DNA from: Streptomyces collinus Tu 365
GTDB taxonomy: Bacteria > Actinomycetota > Actinomycetes > Streptomycetales > Streptomycetaceae
Assembly (NCBI RefSeq): GCF_000444875.1
Contig: NC_021985.1
Span: 62,001-126,000 of the forward strand
Direction: 5' to 3'
Length of the DNA stretch: 64,000 nucleotides
The notes under the pieces are model-generated. The model had not been told where the DNA came from and did no database searches. It worked only from the letters and a program-made list of their open reading frames with translations. Both the position numbers and the translations under genes were made by a program. Positions 1 to 7,733 of this stretch are shown here, one piece after another; position 1 is the stretch's first letter; each line of letters begins with the position of its first letter.

Positions 1-311
1 TGCTTCCGGTCGGCCAGGGTGTGCAGCTTGTCCGCGGGCTGGTTGAGAGCGTCCTGGGCGGTCGTGGCCATCGTCGGACCGCCGAGCCGCAGCACGTCGG
101 CCATCAGACACTCGTCCTGCCGCAGTTGCTCGGCAGCAGTGTCCTCGTACCAGGGATAGGAGTCGGCCACCGGCTCGACGCCCAGGCGGGTCAGCCCGGG
201 CTGAACGGCCATACCGGCCACTACGGCCAGTGCAGCCACGGAGGTGACGGCGGAGGTGAATTTTCCTGCTCTTCGTGTTCCGGGCATGCGGAACCACGGT
301 TTGGGGTGCAC
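1..311 (-). CDS. N-terminal part of a secreted protein (runs off the window)
   Basis: Only the first ~103 codons are present; the gene continues beyond position 1. I chose the GTG at 311 because GAAAGGG lies seven bases upstream; an in-frame ATG at 287 is the alternative. The N-terminus has Lys/Arg residues followed by a hydrophobic stretch (TSAVTSVAALAVVAGMAV), which reads as a signal peptide or membrane anchor. The mature part starts ...VADSYPWYEDTAAEQLRQ. I do not recognise the family from this segment, so no function is given. Codon use is typical of an expressed high-GC gene. Confidence 0.7.
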   Translation of the reverse strand, partial: MHPKPWFRMPGTRRAGKFTSAVTSVAALAVVAGMAVQPGLTRLGVEPVADSYPWYEDTAAEQLRQDECLMADVLRLGGPTMATTAQDALNQPADKLHTLADRK

Positions 312-966
312 GAAGCATCCCTTTCTGCGTCTTCGGGGGGCGTGGGCCGGAGGTCGGCCGAAGAGCAGGGTGACGTGTGCTGCCTGATGGTCAATCAGCG
401 GCTGGTCAGGCGCGAAGACTCAGGCATGCGGATGGCCGGTACGGCGGCATGATGTCGCGGCCCCTCCCCCGTGAGCGACGGCGTTCCCCCGGTCGCTTAC
501 TGATGCACGCACGTCGTGTAAATGGTCAGTTTCCACCGCGCGCGACTCACACCCTAGAGAATCGTCGACCTGTTCGTACAGACGTTCCAGGCGAGGTAGG
601 TGGCCCTGACCGAAAACACCCATCCGTCGACCGTTGATCCTCGAAACTCGACTCCTGCCCAGCCCCACGGCGATCCGGCACACGACGCCTACACAACAAC
701 GACACACAACCCCCGCCTACCCGCCTGGATTTGGCTGGATCTCGACTGTGCGACTCGGCGACAGCCCGGATCGTGAACCAGCTCGCCGAGGACAATGTCC
801 ACGCGACGAGACGTGAGCCGTCGGCGGCGCGGCCCTCTGTCCGCGCCGCTACCCTGCGAGATGTTCGGTCGCGGTGCGGGAGATGGCCGTCGTCCTTCTC
901 AGTACCTCTTCCCGCACTCGGCCAGCGGCCGGTGCGCACGCAGATGAAAGCGGCACGCTCGCAGAA
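312..966. other. Gap without a recognisable gene
   Basis: About 650 bases upstream of the secreted-protein gene. Several frames are open but none has a convincing start, codon bias or recognisable protein. It lies next to a transposase fragment, so it may be decayed mobile DNA, but I cannot show that from the sequence. Confidence 0.4.
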
Positions 967-1098
967 TCAGGTCACCCATGGGCGCACCACCAGGTCCCCG
1001 CCGGCATCGATCAGCAGCGGTGCCTGGACGTGATCGGCCTCCCATACGCGATTGCGCCAGGGGGTCGCCCGTATGCCGAAGACGTCGTGCGCGCGTGC
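967..1098 (-). pseudogene. Fragment of a Mu-type (TnsB-like) transposase
   Basis: On the minus strand one frame reads RAHDVFGIRATPWRN, then VWEADHVQAPLLIDAGG, then VVRPWVT followed by a stop. This matches what I know of the start of the DDE integrase core in Streptomyces Mu-transposase-C-terminal-domain proteins, which typically read HDVFGxRPxxxRNxxWEGDHVEAPV...VKPWVTWFVD. The aspartate in E-A-D-H corresponds to the first catalytic Asp. The expected WFVD continuation is replaced by TGA and unrelated sequence. No matching N- or C-terminal transposase sequence is seen nearby. It is a small degenerate relic of an element. Confidence 0.5.
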
Positions 1099-1374
1099 CG
1101 CATCCGGTCCTGCGGCAAGCCTGCTCCTTCGGCGGCAGCCACGTGGACGGGTCCTGGTCTGCCTTGGACCGATTCGAGGCGGCTGAGACCGCGATCAGTG
1201 CCCGGTGGTCGCCCAGGTCGCTCTTTCGCCGTTTAACTGGAGGCGCCTGAGTCCCCGGCCTCGGCCACCGCGACGGTCCTGACTTCGCACTTGCGGTCGG
1301 TCGTTCGGCCAACGAGACCGATTGCCCAGGGCGTAGTTCGACCTCAGCCCGCACAACCGGCGCGTGGACCGGCG

Positions 1375-1402
1375 TTCCCCGAGCGTGCGCGTGCTCGGGG
1401 AA
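1375..1402. terminator. Perfect 10-bp stem-loop
   Basis: TTCCCCGAGC (1375-1384) and GCTCGGGGAA (1393-1402) are exact inverted copies around an 8-base loop. It lies about 210 bases downstream of the secreted-protein gene ending at 1615 on the minus strand, in a gene-free stretch (1100-1614). It could be a terminator or a relic of mobile DNA. There is no T-run. Confidence 0.4.
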
Positions 1403-1614
1403 GGCCGGCGACATCACCGGCGGGCGTGGCGAGGAGGCTCTGCGGCCGCGCTCCGCTTCATGCGCGACGCGGCCTGCGTCCGGCGGCTCGATCAGCGATT
1501 GTCAGGGGCCAGTTGGCACGTTGCGGTCGTCAGTGCGGCACCACTGCGGCATTTGGGCGTTGGGCCCGTGGTGCGCCGCCGTTCGTGCTCGGTCGACGTG
1601 TGGCCCCGAAGCGA

Positions 1615-2109
1615 TTATCCGAAGACCTGGACCTGCCTGCCCTGCGCTCCCACGATGTACACCAGGTTGCCGTTCGGGTCGTACTCCCAGTAGCCGGCCT
1701 GCACGACGTAGGTGCCGTTCGAGACGCCGATGGTTTTCGTATTGAACTGGATCGACCCGTCGGCCCGGTTCGAAGTCAGCCATTTCCCCAAGCAGTCGAA
1801 GTTCGCGACCTGGGTGGTGGTGTGGTCGGAGTTGACCTTGAGTAGTTGGGCGCACGGGAAGATGCTGATGTTGTTCGGATTCTTGTAGTTGATCTCCCCG
1901 TATATGCCGCGGCTTCCGTCCCCCCATCTGCAGGGCAACTCAGCGATGCCGTAGGTCTCGTCGGCGTAGCCCTTGTCCCGGCAGCCACCGCCTCCGGTGT
2001 TGGCCGATGCGCTCTGGGCGACGGTGACGCCGGTGGTCAGCAGCGTGCCGACGATGGTGAGCGTGGCGGCGGCCCGCTTGACGCCCTGGCGGCCGAGTGT
2101 CTTTCTCAT
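1615..2109 (-). CDS. Small secreted cysteine-containing protein
   Basis: 164 residues from the ATG at 2109, which has GAGGAGAAG just upstream; the frame is open further up, but that part has no good start. Residues 1-36 form a clear signal peptide (MRKTLGRQGVKRAAATLTIV, then an A-S-A cleavage region). The mature part begins NTGGGGCRDKGY and has four cysteines, enough for two disulfides, plus a beta-rich tail with YWEYDPNGNLVYIV. It probably acts outside the cell. The family is not recognised. It stands alone, divergent from the HTH gene at 2365. Confidence 0.75.
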   Translation of the reverse strand: MRKTLGRQGVKRAAATLTIVGTLLTTGVTVAQSASANTGGGGCRDKGYADETYGIAELPCRWGDGSRGIYGEINYKNPNNISIFPCAQLLKVNSDHTTTQVANFDCLGKWLTSNRADGSIQFNTKTIGVSNGTYVVQAGYWEYDPNGNLVYIVGAQGRQVQVFG

Positions 2110-2364
2110 GATCTTCTCCTCTTCGTCCGGGATGTAGAGCCAGCCTGAGTGGTGGACGCGCTCTCGTTGTGAGGCTGTGCCCTCTGCAGCGGCCCGGGGT
2201 GAGGTGACGGTCAAGGCTGGCCGAGGGCTTCAGGTGCCGATCATCCGGAGCCCCCCACGGTGGTGACCAGGCAGAACGGCCGGAAGAAAGCACCGGCAGT
2301 TTCCCGGCAGATACCCCTGTGGTGTACTCGCCTGCGCAGGTCCAGATCATCCGGCGGGAGCGTG

Positions 2365-3561
2365 ATGGGCGAGGGCGGATTCGGGGCGCTGTTACGCGCC
2401 CGGCGCAGCGGGGCCGGGCTGACGCAGGAGGAACTCGCCGAACGCTCGGGACTGAGCGTTAGGGCCATCCGTGACCTCGAGCGCGGCAGGGTTGCCCGGC
2501 CGCGCCGGGAAACCGTACGGCTACTCGCCACGGCCCTCGGCCTGCCAGAGGACGAGCACGAGGAATTCCTTCGACTTGCCCGCCATGTGCTGCCGCCGGC
2601 CCGACCGGGGCGCGCCGACGCCGAGTTGCCGACCGCTCCCGCCGCGATGGCACCCATCGACCGTGACGATCCGCATCCCTCAGTCGTCCCGCCAGACGAA
2701 CCGGCCATGCCCCCAAAGGCAGAGGCAGCCGGCCACCGGGCCGGACACGCACGCCGGAAACGCACCGCGGCACGCTACGGCACTCTGCTCACCGCGCTGT
2801 TGACAGTCACCGCACTCTCCTCCGATCAGGGCTCGCCACCCGCACTGCCGTCCCGCCCCGGCCCGCGCGTCTTCCGGACCACGAGCAGCGCTGCCTATGC
2901 CGCCCGGATCAGCAACAACGACTCCAGGCCTCCTTACGGTCCGCCGTCGACCATCGGGGCCGATCTGTGGGTGCTGCACGCAGTCCCCCGCGGCGAAACG
3001 CTGATCGTCACCGTCGCGCTCACCGGCGCGAGCTCGGGTGCGGTCACCGTGACCGACACGGCCGGCAATACCTACCGGCCGGCCGGGCATATCAACGACC
3101 GCGGCCGCCTGCTGCTCTTCGCAGTCGTCGGTGCCAAGCCGCTGGACATGCTCGATCGGATCATCATTCGCTGGCCGCGAGCCACCGCTGCCCAGACCGC
3201 GGTCGATGCCTTCCGGGGAATCACCGCCGCCGGACCATGGATCGAGGGCGAATCGGACCCCCGCGACAGCACCGAATCCATCAACATCGGCGATCTGCCA
3301 CTGTGCACCGAAGGCGACCTCCTCTTCACCGCCATGAACGCCCCAACCGGCCCCGCCGCCCAATTCCACGCGCCCTGGCAGACAGCGCCCTGGCAAACCG
3401 TGGACGTGGATCTACCACCCCGAAACCCCACGCTCACGACGGCCTACCGCTCCATCACCTCCACAGACAACGACTGCACCGTCCGCGGCACCGCGACCCC
3501 ACCATGGCAGTCCATCACCCTCCCCCTCCACGCAGGGGCAGGGCCCCACAGCACGCGCTGA
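2365..3561 (+). CDS. XRE-type HTH protein with membrane anchor and exported domain
   Basis: 398 residues from the ATG at 2365, preceded by GGGAG. Residues ~5-75 are an XRE helix-turn-helix: FGALLRARRSGAGLTQEELA followed by RSGLSVRAIRDLERGR. A Pro/Ala-rich linker leads to a basic stretch (HARRKRTAARYG) and one hydrophobic segment (TLLTALLTVTALS, ~residue 142-155). The remaining ~240 residues are beta-rich (LIVTVALTGASSGAVTVTDT) and would lie outside the cell if the segment spans the membrane. This layout suggests a cytoplasmic DNA-binding head tied to an external sensor or surface domain, although an anti-sigma-like role cannot be excluded. It has no obvious operon partner. Confidence 0.7.
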   Translation: MGEGGFGALLRARRSGAGLTQEELAERSGLSVRAIRDLERGRVARPRRETVRLLATALGLPEDEHEEFLRLARHVLPPARPGRADAELPTAPAAMAPIDRDDPHPSVVPPDEPAMPPKAEAAGHRAGHARRKRTAARYGTLLTALLTVTALSSDQGSPPALPSRPGPRVFRTTSSAAYAARISNNDSRPPYGPPSTIGADLWVLHAVPRGETLIVTVALTGASSGAVTVTDTAGNTYRPAGHINDRGRLLLFAVVGAKPLDMLDRIIIRWPRATAAQTAVDAFRGITAAGPWIEGESDPRDSTESINIGDLPLCTEGDLLFTAMNAPTGPAAQFHAPWQTAPWQTVDVDLPPRNPTLTTAYRSITSTDNDCTVRGTATPPWQSITLPLHAGAGPHSTR

Positions 3562-4259
3562 GACATGCCCAAGGGCGCGATGGACCGCGGCCCAGTGGTG
3601 GACCGGCCAGATCGTGGCGTACCAGCTCGATCCCGTGCCCCGGAGCGAAGCTGATCCACGAGGTCTGAGAGTGGGCCCACCGACGTTTTCTCCTCCGATC
3701 GCTCGAGGCGCCGCAGGTCGGCCCCGGCGCTCTCCCGCTGCTCCGGCCGAGCCGCAGCGGGCAGCGCGGCGTCGCGGTGCGGCTGCGGGGATCACTTTGC
3801 ACGGCCGTGCCGCGTCAGCGCGCCGCTGAGGCCCGCTGCCACTCCACGGTGTCGGCGAGCGGCCGAGGCCGGGCCGTCGCGGCGCCGGTCACCGGGCGGA
3901 GAGACGCGGCGGGCGCAGGCGCCGGCCTCGCCCGGGAGCGAGTAGGCGCTGCCGGGCGGGCCTCGCGGACGCTGCTGTCAGATCCGGAACGCACGCATTG
4001 CGTCCATCTTCCGTGCGGTACGCGTACGCCTCAGGGACAGTACGCGTACGCCTCAGGGACAGGCGCCAGAGGACGGTGAGGAGCCGGGCGGCGTCGGCGG
4101 ATGTCCGGCTGGCGGGCAGCGCCTCCAGCAGGCACCACCCAGCCCTGGGTCGCTCCGCGTTTCCCGGCTCTGTGCAAGGCGCCCTGAGCGCGACGGACCG
4201 CGGCGGCCCGGCGGTGGCCGGCTGCCTGTCGGCTGCCTGGGGTCGTACGGGCTCGGTGG
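3562..4259. other. Gene-free stretch of about 700 bases
   Basis: No frame here has a credible start plus protein-like composition. The only clear structure is the 22-base tandem duplication at 4019-4062. It separates the HTH membrane protein from a convergent hypothetical gene. Confidence 0.4.
4019..4062. repeat. Perfect 22-base tandem duplication
   Basis: The unit TACGCGTACGCCTCAGGGAC plus AG occurs twice back to back (4019-4040 and 4041-4062). It contains the palindrome TACGCGTA, so the pair could be two copies of a protein-binding site, but no nearby promoter is evident. Confidence 0.85.
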
Positions 4260-4796
4260 TCACCCGGGTTCGGGGGCGGTGACGGCCGGGGCGGCGCCGA
4301 GGAGGCCGAGGAGGGTCTCGCGGTGGAGGTCCGCGATCGGGCCGAGGAAGTCCGGGTGGCGCAGCAGGGGGGCCGCGCGGTGGTCGCGCGGGCTGGGGAT
4401 GGTCAGCCGGCGCGCGTCGCCCACGCTGTCGGGGCCGTGGTGGGTGGCGGCCAGGCAGGCGGCGGCCAGGGCGGCGAGGTCGGCGTCGGCCAGCAGGCAG
4501 GCCGCCCAGCTGACGACGGTCTCGTCGACCTGGGTGCGCCAGGCGTGGGTGGCGTCCGTCAGCGGGGGTGCGTCGGCGCCGGTGACGAAGTCCAGCCGGC
4601 CGGAGCCGCCGGGGCCGAGCAGGTCCAGCAGTTCGGCGTCCAGCGCGGTGGGGTAGCGCAGGGCGGCGGCGATGGTGGCCGCATGGCCTGCCTGGGCTTC
4701 GGCCAGGGCCTGGTTCAGTGGGCCGGTGGCCGGGGGGAAGGCCGCCAGCAGCCAGCGTGCGGAGGCGGCGATGACGGGCGAGAGCGCGGTGGGCAT
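4260..4796 (-). CDS. Hypothetical alpha-helical protein
   Basis: 178 residues from the ATG at 4796, with AGGACGG upstream. The frame stays open for 90 more codons, but that part has poor composition and no ribosome site. The protein is Ala/Leu-rich and predicted all-helical (ASARWLLAAFPPATGPLNQA, CLLADADLAALAAACLAATH) with no signal peptide or membrane segment. I recognise no catalytic motif. It ends next to a gene-free stretch and has no operon partner. Coding status rests on codon bias and the ribosome site. Confidence 0.6.
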   Translation of the reverse strand: MPTALSPVIAASARWLLAAFPPATGPLNQALAEAQAGHAATIAAALRYPTALDAELLDLLGPGGSGRLDFVTGADAPPLTDATHAWRTQVDETVVSWAACLLADADLAALAAACLAATHHGPDSVGDARRLTIPSPRDHRAAPLLRHPDFLGPIADLHRETLLGLLGAAPAVTAPEPG

Positions 4797-4999
4797 GGTG
4801 GACCGTCCTGTGCGTATGCCCGCCTGTCCTGGGTGTTCCGGTGTGGGTGATCCGGTCGCGGGCACTGCGCGCCCGGGCGGGGAGGTGCGGACAACGGTAC
4901 GGCGGCCTCCCCCGGGGGCGACAGGAGCTGCGTCACAGCCGGGGATCACCCCCTGGCTTTCGGCACTGGCTCCCCACTCCTTCACCGGGGGCGCCCGGG

Positions 5000-5551
5000 T
5001 CAGCCGCGCGCAGGTGACGTTGATGGTCGCCAACACGCTGGCGCGCGAGACGCTCCGAGAGGCATTGGTCGCCACCTACGTGTGGGGGAAGGGAAAGAGT
5101 CCTCCTGCTCGCGCTGCCGGCGCCATGCCTGCTCCAAGCGCCGCTGCTCCTGTGCCTGGGCGCGCCGGGTCGCTTCGTCTTCGGGAGCCGGCATGAGGTG
5201 CCTCTGGCGGCGCCGCTGGAGTTCCTGCCTGCGCTGGAGCTCTTGCTGCTGGCGTGCGGCGCGGCGGTCCGCGGCCTCCCGACGAACTCTGTCGGCCCGT
5301 TCCGCCCGTTCGGCCTGCTCCTGGCGTCTGCGGTCGTGCTCGTTCTGTGCGCGCTCAGACTGGGCGGAGGTCCACCACAGGCGACGCTGCACGTAGTGGC
5401 CCAGGCCGGAGACGCGTGCTACGGACGTGTAGTGCGGCAGGCTGGCCTCCCAGTCCGTCGACCACCCTCCAACACTGCCCGGGCTGGTCGGGGGCGCTGA
5501 CCCGTACGGCCGGGACCAGGGGCACCCTGGCCTGAGAGGACGTTCAGGCAC
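5000..5551 (-). CDS. Hypothetical protein with long charged coiled coil
   Basis: 183 residues from a GTG at 5551, with no clear ribosome site, so the start is uncertain. Residues ~65-150 are an Arg/Glu/Gln-rich heptad region (RRQEQAERAERADRVRREAA, QQQELQRRQELQRRRQR) that should form a coiled coil. A short N-terminal part (WSTDWEASLPHYTSVARVSG) looks like real coding sequence. The last ~25 residues are low quality, which may mean a truncated end. It is divergent from the DUF4265 gene at 5560. No family is recognised. Confidence 0.45.
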   Translation of the reverse strand: MPERPLRPGCPWSRPYGSAPPTSPGSVGGWSTDWEASLPHYTSVARVSGLGHYVQRRLWWTSAQSERAQNEHDRRRQEQAERAERADRVRREAADRRAARQQQELQRRQELQRRRQRHLMPAPEDEATRRAQAQEQRRLEQAWRRQREQEDSFPSPTRRWRPMPLGASRAPACWRPSTSPARG

Positions 5552-5559
5552 CGGAGAAC

Positions 5560-6063
5560 ATGTGTCCCATGAACGGTGCGTCAGAGCGTGAGATCGTCGG
5601 GGACCGGATCAAGGTCTGGTTCCGGTTCGTTCCTCGCGAGGGGTGGTTCCCGCAGGACACTGAGGGCCTGTGGGCGACGAGGCTCAGCGCGGACACTGCC
5701 CGCGTGGACAACGTCCCGTTCCTCCAGGACGGTGTCGCCCAAGGGGACGTCGTCCGCTTCCGAACGGACGACGATGGACTGCACTGGGCGACCGGGCGAA
5801 TCAGCACCTCCGGGAACTGCGCTGTCCGTGTGGTGCCGATCCCGTCCGGGCCGCTGGGCCGCAGCCCCGAGAAGGTTCACGAGCGCCTCTCGGACTTTCG
5901 ACTCGGCGGCGAGGTCTTCAGCGCCGAATTTCCGATGGTGGCGTTCGACGTGCCGAGCGGCACTGACTTCGCGGCGCTCAAGCGGCTGCTGGTCCGCGGC
6001 CAGGACGAGGGTTGGTGGCACTTCGAGGTCGGCAGTGGTACTGAGGCGTTCTGGAGCGCCTAG
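5560..6063 (+). CDS. DUF4265 domain protein
   Basis: 167 residues. The body matches the DUF4265 pattern I know: IKVWFRFVPREGWFPQDTEG, LWATRLSADTARVDNVPF, a GDVVRFRTDDDGLHWA strand, then CAVRVVPIPSGPLG. The first ATG (5560, GGAG four bases upstream) and a second at 5569 are both possible starts. No signal peptide or membrane segment is present, so it is cytoplasmic. DUF4265 proteins are common in Streptomyces and have no established function. It is a single gene, with a remnant on the opposite strand right after its stop. Confidence 0.8.
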   Translation: MCPMNGASEREIVGDRIKVWFRFVPREGWFPQDTEGLWATRLSADTARVDNVPFLQDGVAQGDVVRFRTDDDGLHWATGRISTSGNCAVRVVPIPSGPLGRSPEKVHERLSDFRLGGEVFSAEFPMVAFDVPSGTDFAALKRLLVRGQDEGWWHFEVGSGTEAFWSA

Positions 6064-6070
6064 TCCTTCG

Positions 6071-6229
6071 GGCGCTCCAGAAGTTCGGCTTCCAGCGGCG
6101 ATGCGTTTGTCGGCGAAGCGGAGGTTTGAACGGGCGCCTTCGAGGCGTTCTTGCAGGGTTCGGTGTTCGCGGGTGAGTTGGTGGACGCGGTGTTTGAGGG
6201 TGGCGTTCTCGGTGGTCAGGGGCTGAAAA
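6071..6229 (-). pseudogene. C-terminal coiled-coil fragment, mobile-element-associated type
   Basis: The minus strand encodes TTENATLKHRVHQLTREHRT then LQERLEGARSNLRFADKRIA without a start upstream. This heptad pattern ending in ARSNLRFxDKRIA resembles the tail of small coiled-coil proteins (DUF6262-like) encoded beside tyrosine integrases in Streptomyces. The N-terminal part and any integrase are absent. The assignment is from memory of the family and only moderate. Confidence 0.35.
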
Positions 6230-6624
6230 CCATATGCGGAAGGTGTGCCTTCGCCCGGACACGAGGCGCCTGGGGCCAGGTAGCGAAGGTAGTGGTGCCG
6301 CTTCTCCGGCCGTGCTCACGATGCCGACGCGGAGGGCTTCCGGGCACGCCGGCGGCCCGGAGACCGCTCGGGCTGCCACCGAGCGGTCCCGGCTTCGGAT
6401 GCCGAGCGGGTGACGTTCGGACGGCCAGGCGCGCTTGGTACTTCGAGCAGTCCGTGAGCCGGGGGAGCAGGGTGACACCGCGTGCAGCACGCCGATGTCC
6501 GCCGAGGGATGCGGCAGGCCGCATCCCGTAATGGATCAAACCCGTCACCGGCCCCCGACCGGCTTCGACTGCCCCGCCGTGCCCTGCCCGGCGACTCCCG
6601 CTTCCCTCTTCGTGAAGGAGATGC
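6230..6624. other. Gene-free stretch upstream of a secreted protein
   Basis: About 390 bases with no credible coding frame. The last ~100 bases presumably hold the promoter of the gene at 6625, but I cannot point to clear -35/-10 hexamers. Confidence 0.35.
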
Positions 6625-7428
6625 ATGCGCAAGCGCGCCGCCCTCGCCGTCCTCAGCACCGTCACGGCGCTGACCGGCTTCGTCGTCCCCGGTGCCTACG
6701 CGGGCGAGACCCAGACGGACGTCCAGATCAGCGACGTCTCCTTCGACGGTGGCAAGAACATCGTGGTGGGCCTCGACTCCAAGACGATCACGGTGTCAGG
6801 GACCTTCACCCACCCGTCGGGCATCCAGGACGCGGACTTCGTCCTGTGGCGCGGACCGGAGGGTGCGAACCCCTACGAGGCCTACGACGACCGCATCGTG
6901 TCGCAGCAGTTCCACTACCACGCGGACTGCGTCGCATCGAGCGCCACCACCTCGACCTGCTCGCAGACGATCTTCCTCGAGCCGGACTGGCGGTACGGTG
7001 GCACCGCGCTCGCCAACGCCCACGCCGGCACGTGGAAGGTCAGTGTGCAGGGGGTGGCCGACGACGACAGCTGGACCCAGGCGGCGAGCTACACCACGAC
7101 CCGCCTGCAGCGGTACTCCAAGCTCACCGCGAACGCGGGCCCGGAGCCGGTCGCCAAGGGCGCGACCCTCACCGTCACCGGCAAGCTCACCCGGGCCGAC
7201 TGGGACAACCTCGCTTACCGCGGTTACACCAACCAGCCGGTCAAGCTCCAGTTCCGCAAGGCCGGCACCACGACCTACACCACCGTCAAGACCGTGTACA
7301 CCTCCAGCACCGGCAGCCTGACGACCACGGTCCCCGCGTCGGAAGACGGCTACTGGCGCTGGAACTTCGCGGGCACCTCCACCACCCCGGCCGTCAAGGC
7401 GACCGGGGACTTCGTGGACGTGCAGTAA
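6625..7428 (+). CDS. Secreted beta-sandwich protein
   Basis: 267 residues; GAAGGAG lies 6-12 bases before the ATG. The signal peptide is MRKRAALAVLSTVTALTGFV with a cleavage site around AYA-GETQ. The mature protein looks like two beta-sandwich domains: ~30-160 (VQISDVSFDGGKNIVVGLDS, VSGTFTHPSG, two cysteines in ADCVASS/STCSQT) and ~165-267 (KLTANAGPEPVAKGATLTVT, PVKLQFRKAGTTTYTTVKTV), the latter like Ig/cadherin-type domains of exported actinobacterial proteins. No enzyme motif is seen, so it is most likely a surface or matrix protein. A strong hairpin follows the stop. Confidence 0.85.
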   Translation: MRKRAALAVLSTVTALTGFVVPGAYAGETQTDVQISDVSFDGGKNIVVGLDSKTITVSGTFTHPSGIQDADFVLWRGPEGANPYEAYDDRIVSQQFHYHADCVASSATTSTCSQTIFLEPDWRYGGTALANAHAGTWKVSVQGVADDDSWTQAASYTTTRLQRYSKLTANAGPEPVAKGATLTVTGKLTRADWDNLAYRGYTNQPVKLQFRKAGTTTYTTVKTVYTSSTGSLTTTVPASEDGYWRWNFAGTSTTPAVKATGDFVDVQ

Positions 7429-7438
7429 TCCGTACGCC

Positions 7439-7473
7439 GCCCCCGCGTCCTCGCTCCCCGAGGGAGCGGGGGC
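7439..7473 (+). terminator. Stem-loop terminator after the secreted protein
   Basis: CGCTCCC (7452-7458) pairs with GGGAGCG (7462-7468) around a 3-base loop, and GCCCCCGC (7439-7446) can pair with GCGGGGGC (7466-7473) as an alternative or outer stem. It starts 10 bases after the stop codon at 7428. Confidence 0.65.
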
Positions 7474-7733
7474 AGCGGCCACGTGGCAGCCAGGGCATCC
7501 ACCTCGCCGCCATGGCGAACCGCGTCTGGGACGAGCCCCTGGTCTCGCGCGCCTTCGAGGGGCGATGTGCCGTCTTCGCGGCAGTGAGCCAGCTGGGGAT
7601 GTACAGCCCCATGGCAGCCGCTCGGCCGTGAAGTACCACCGCCGGACTCGCTGTCGACGGCGGACTCGCCGCCAGGTAGGCGAGCTGGGGGAGGCTGGCC
7701 GGTTTGCGTGGCCCGGATTCCGGGTCGAGGCGG

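Noticed and set aside
1375..1402. Palindrome as a single type I-E CRISPR repeat
   Set aside because: Only one copy is present, and the flanks do not match the usual GTxxTCCCCGC...GCGGGGAT pattern beyond a GC-rich stem.
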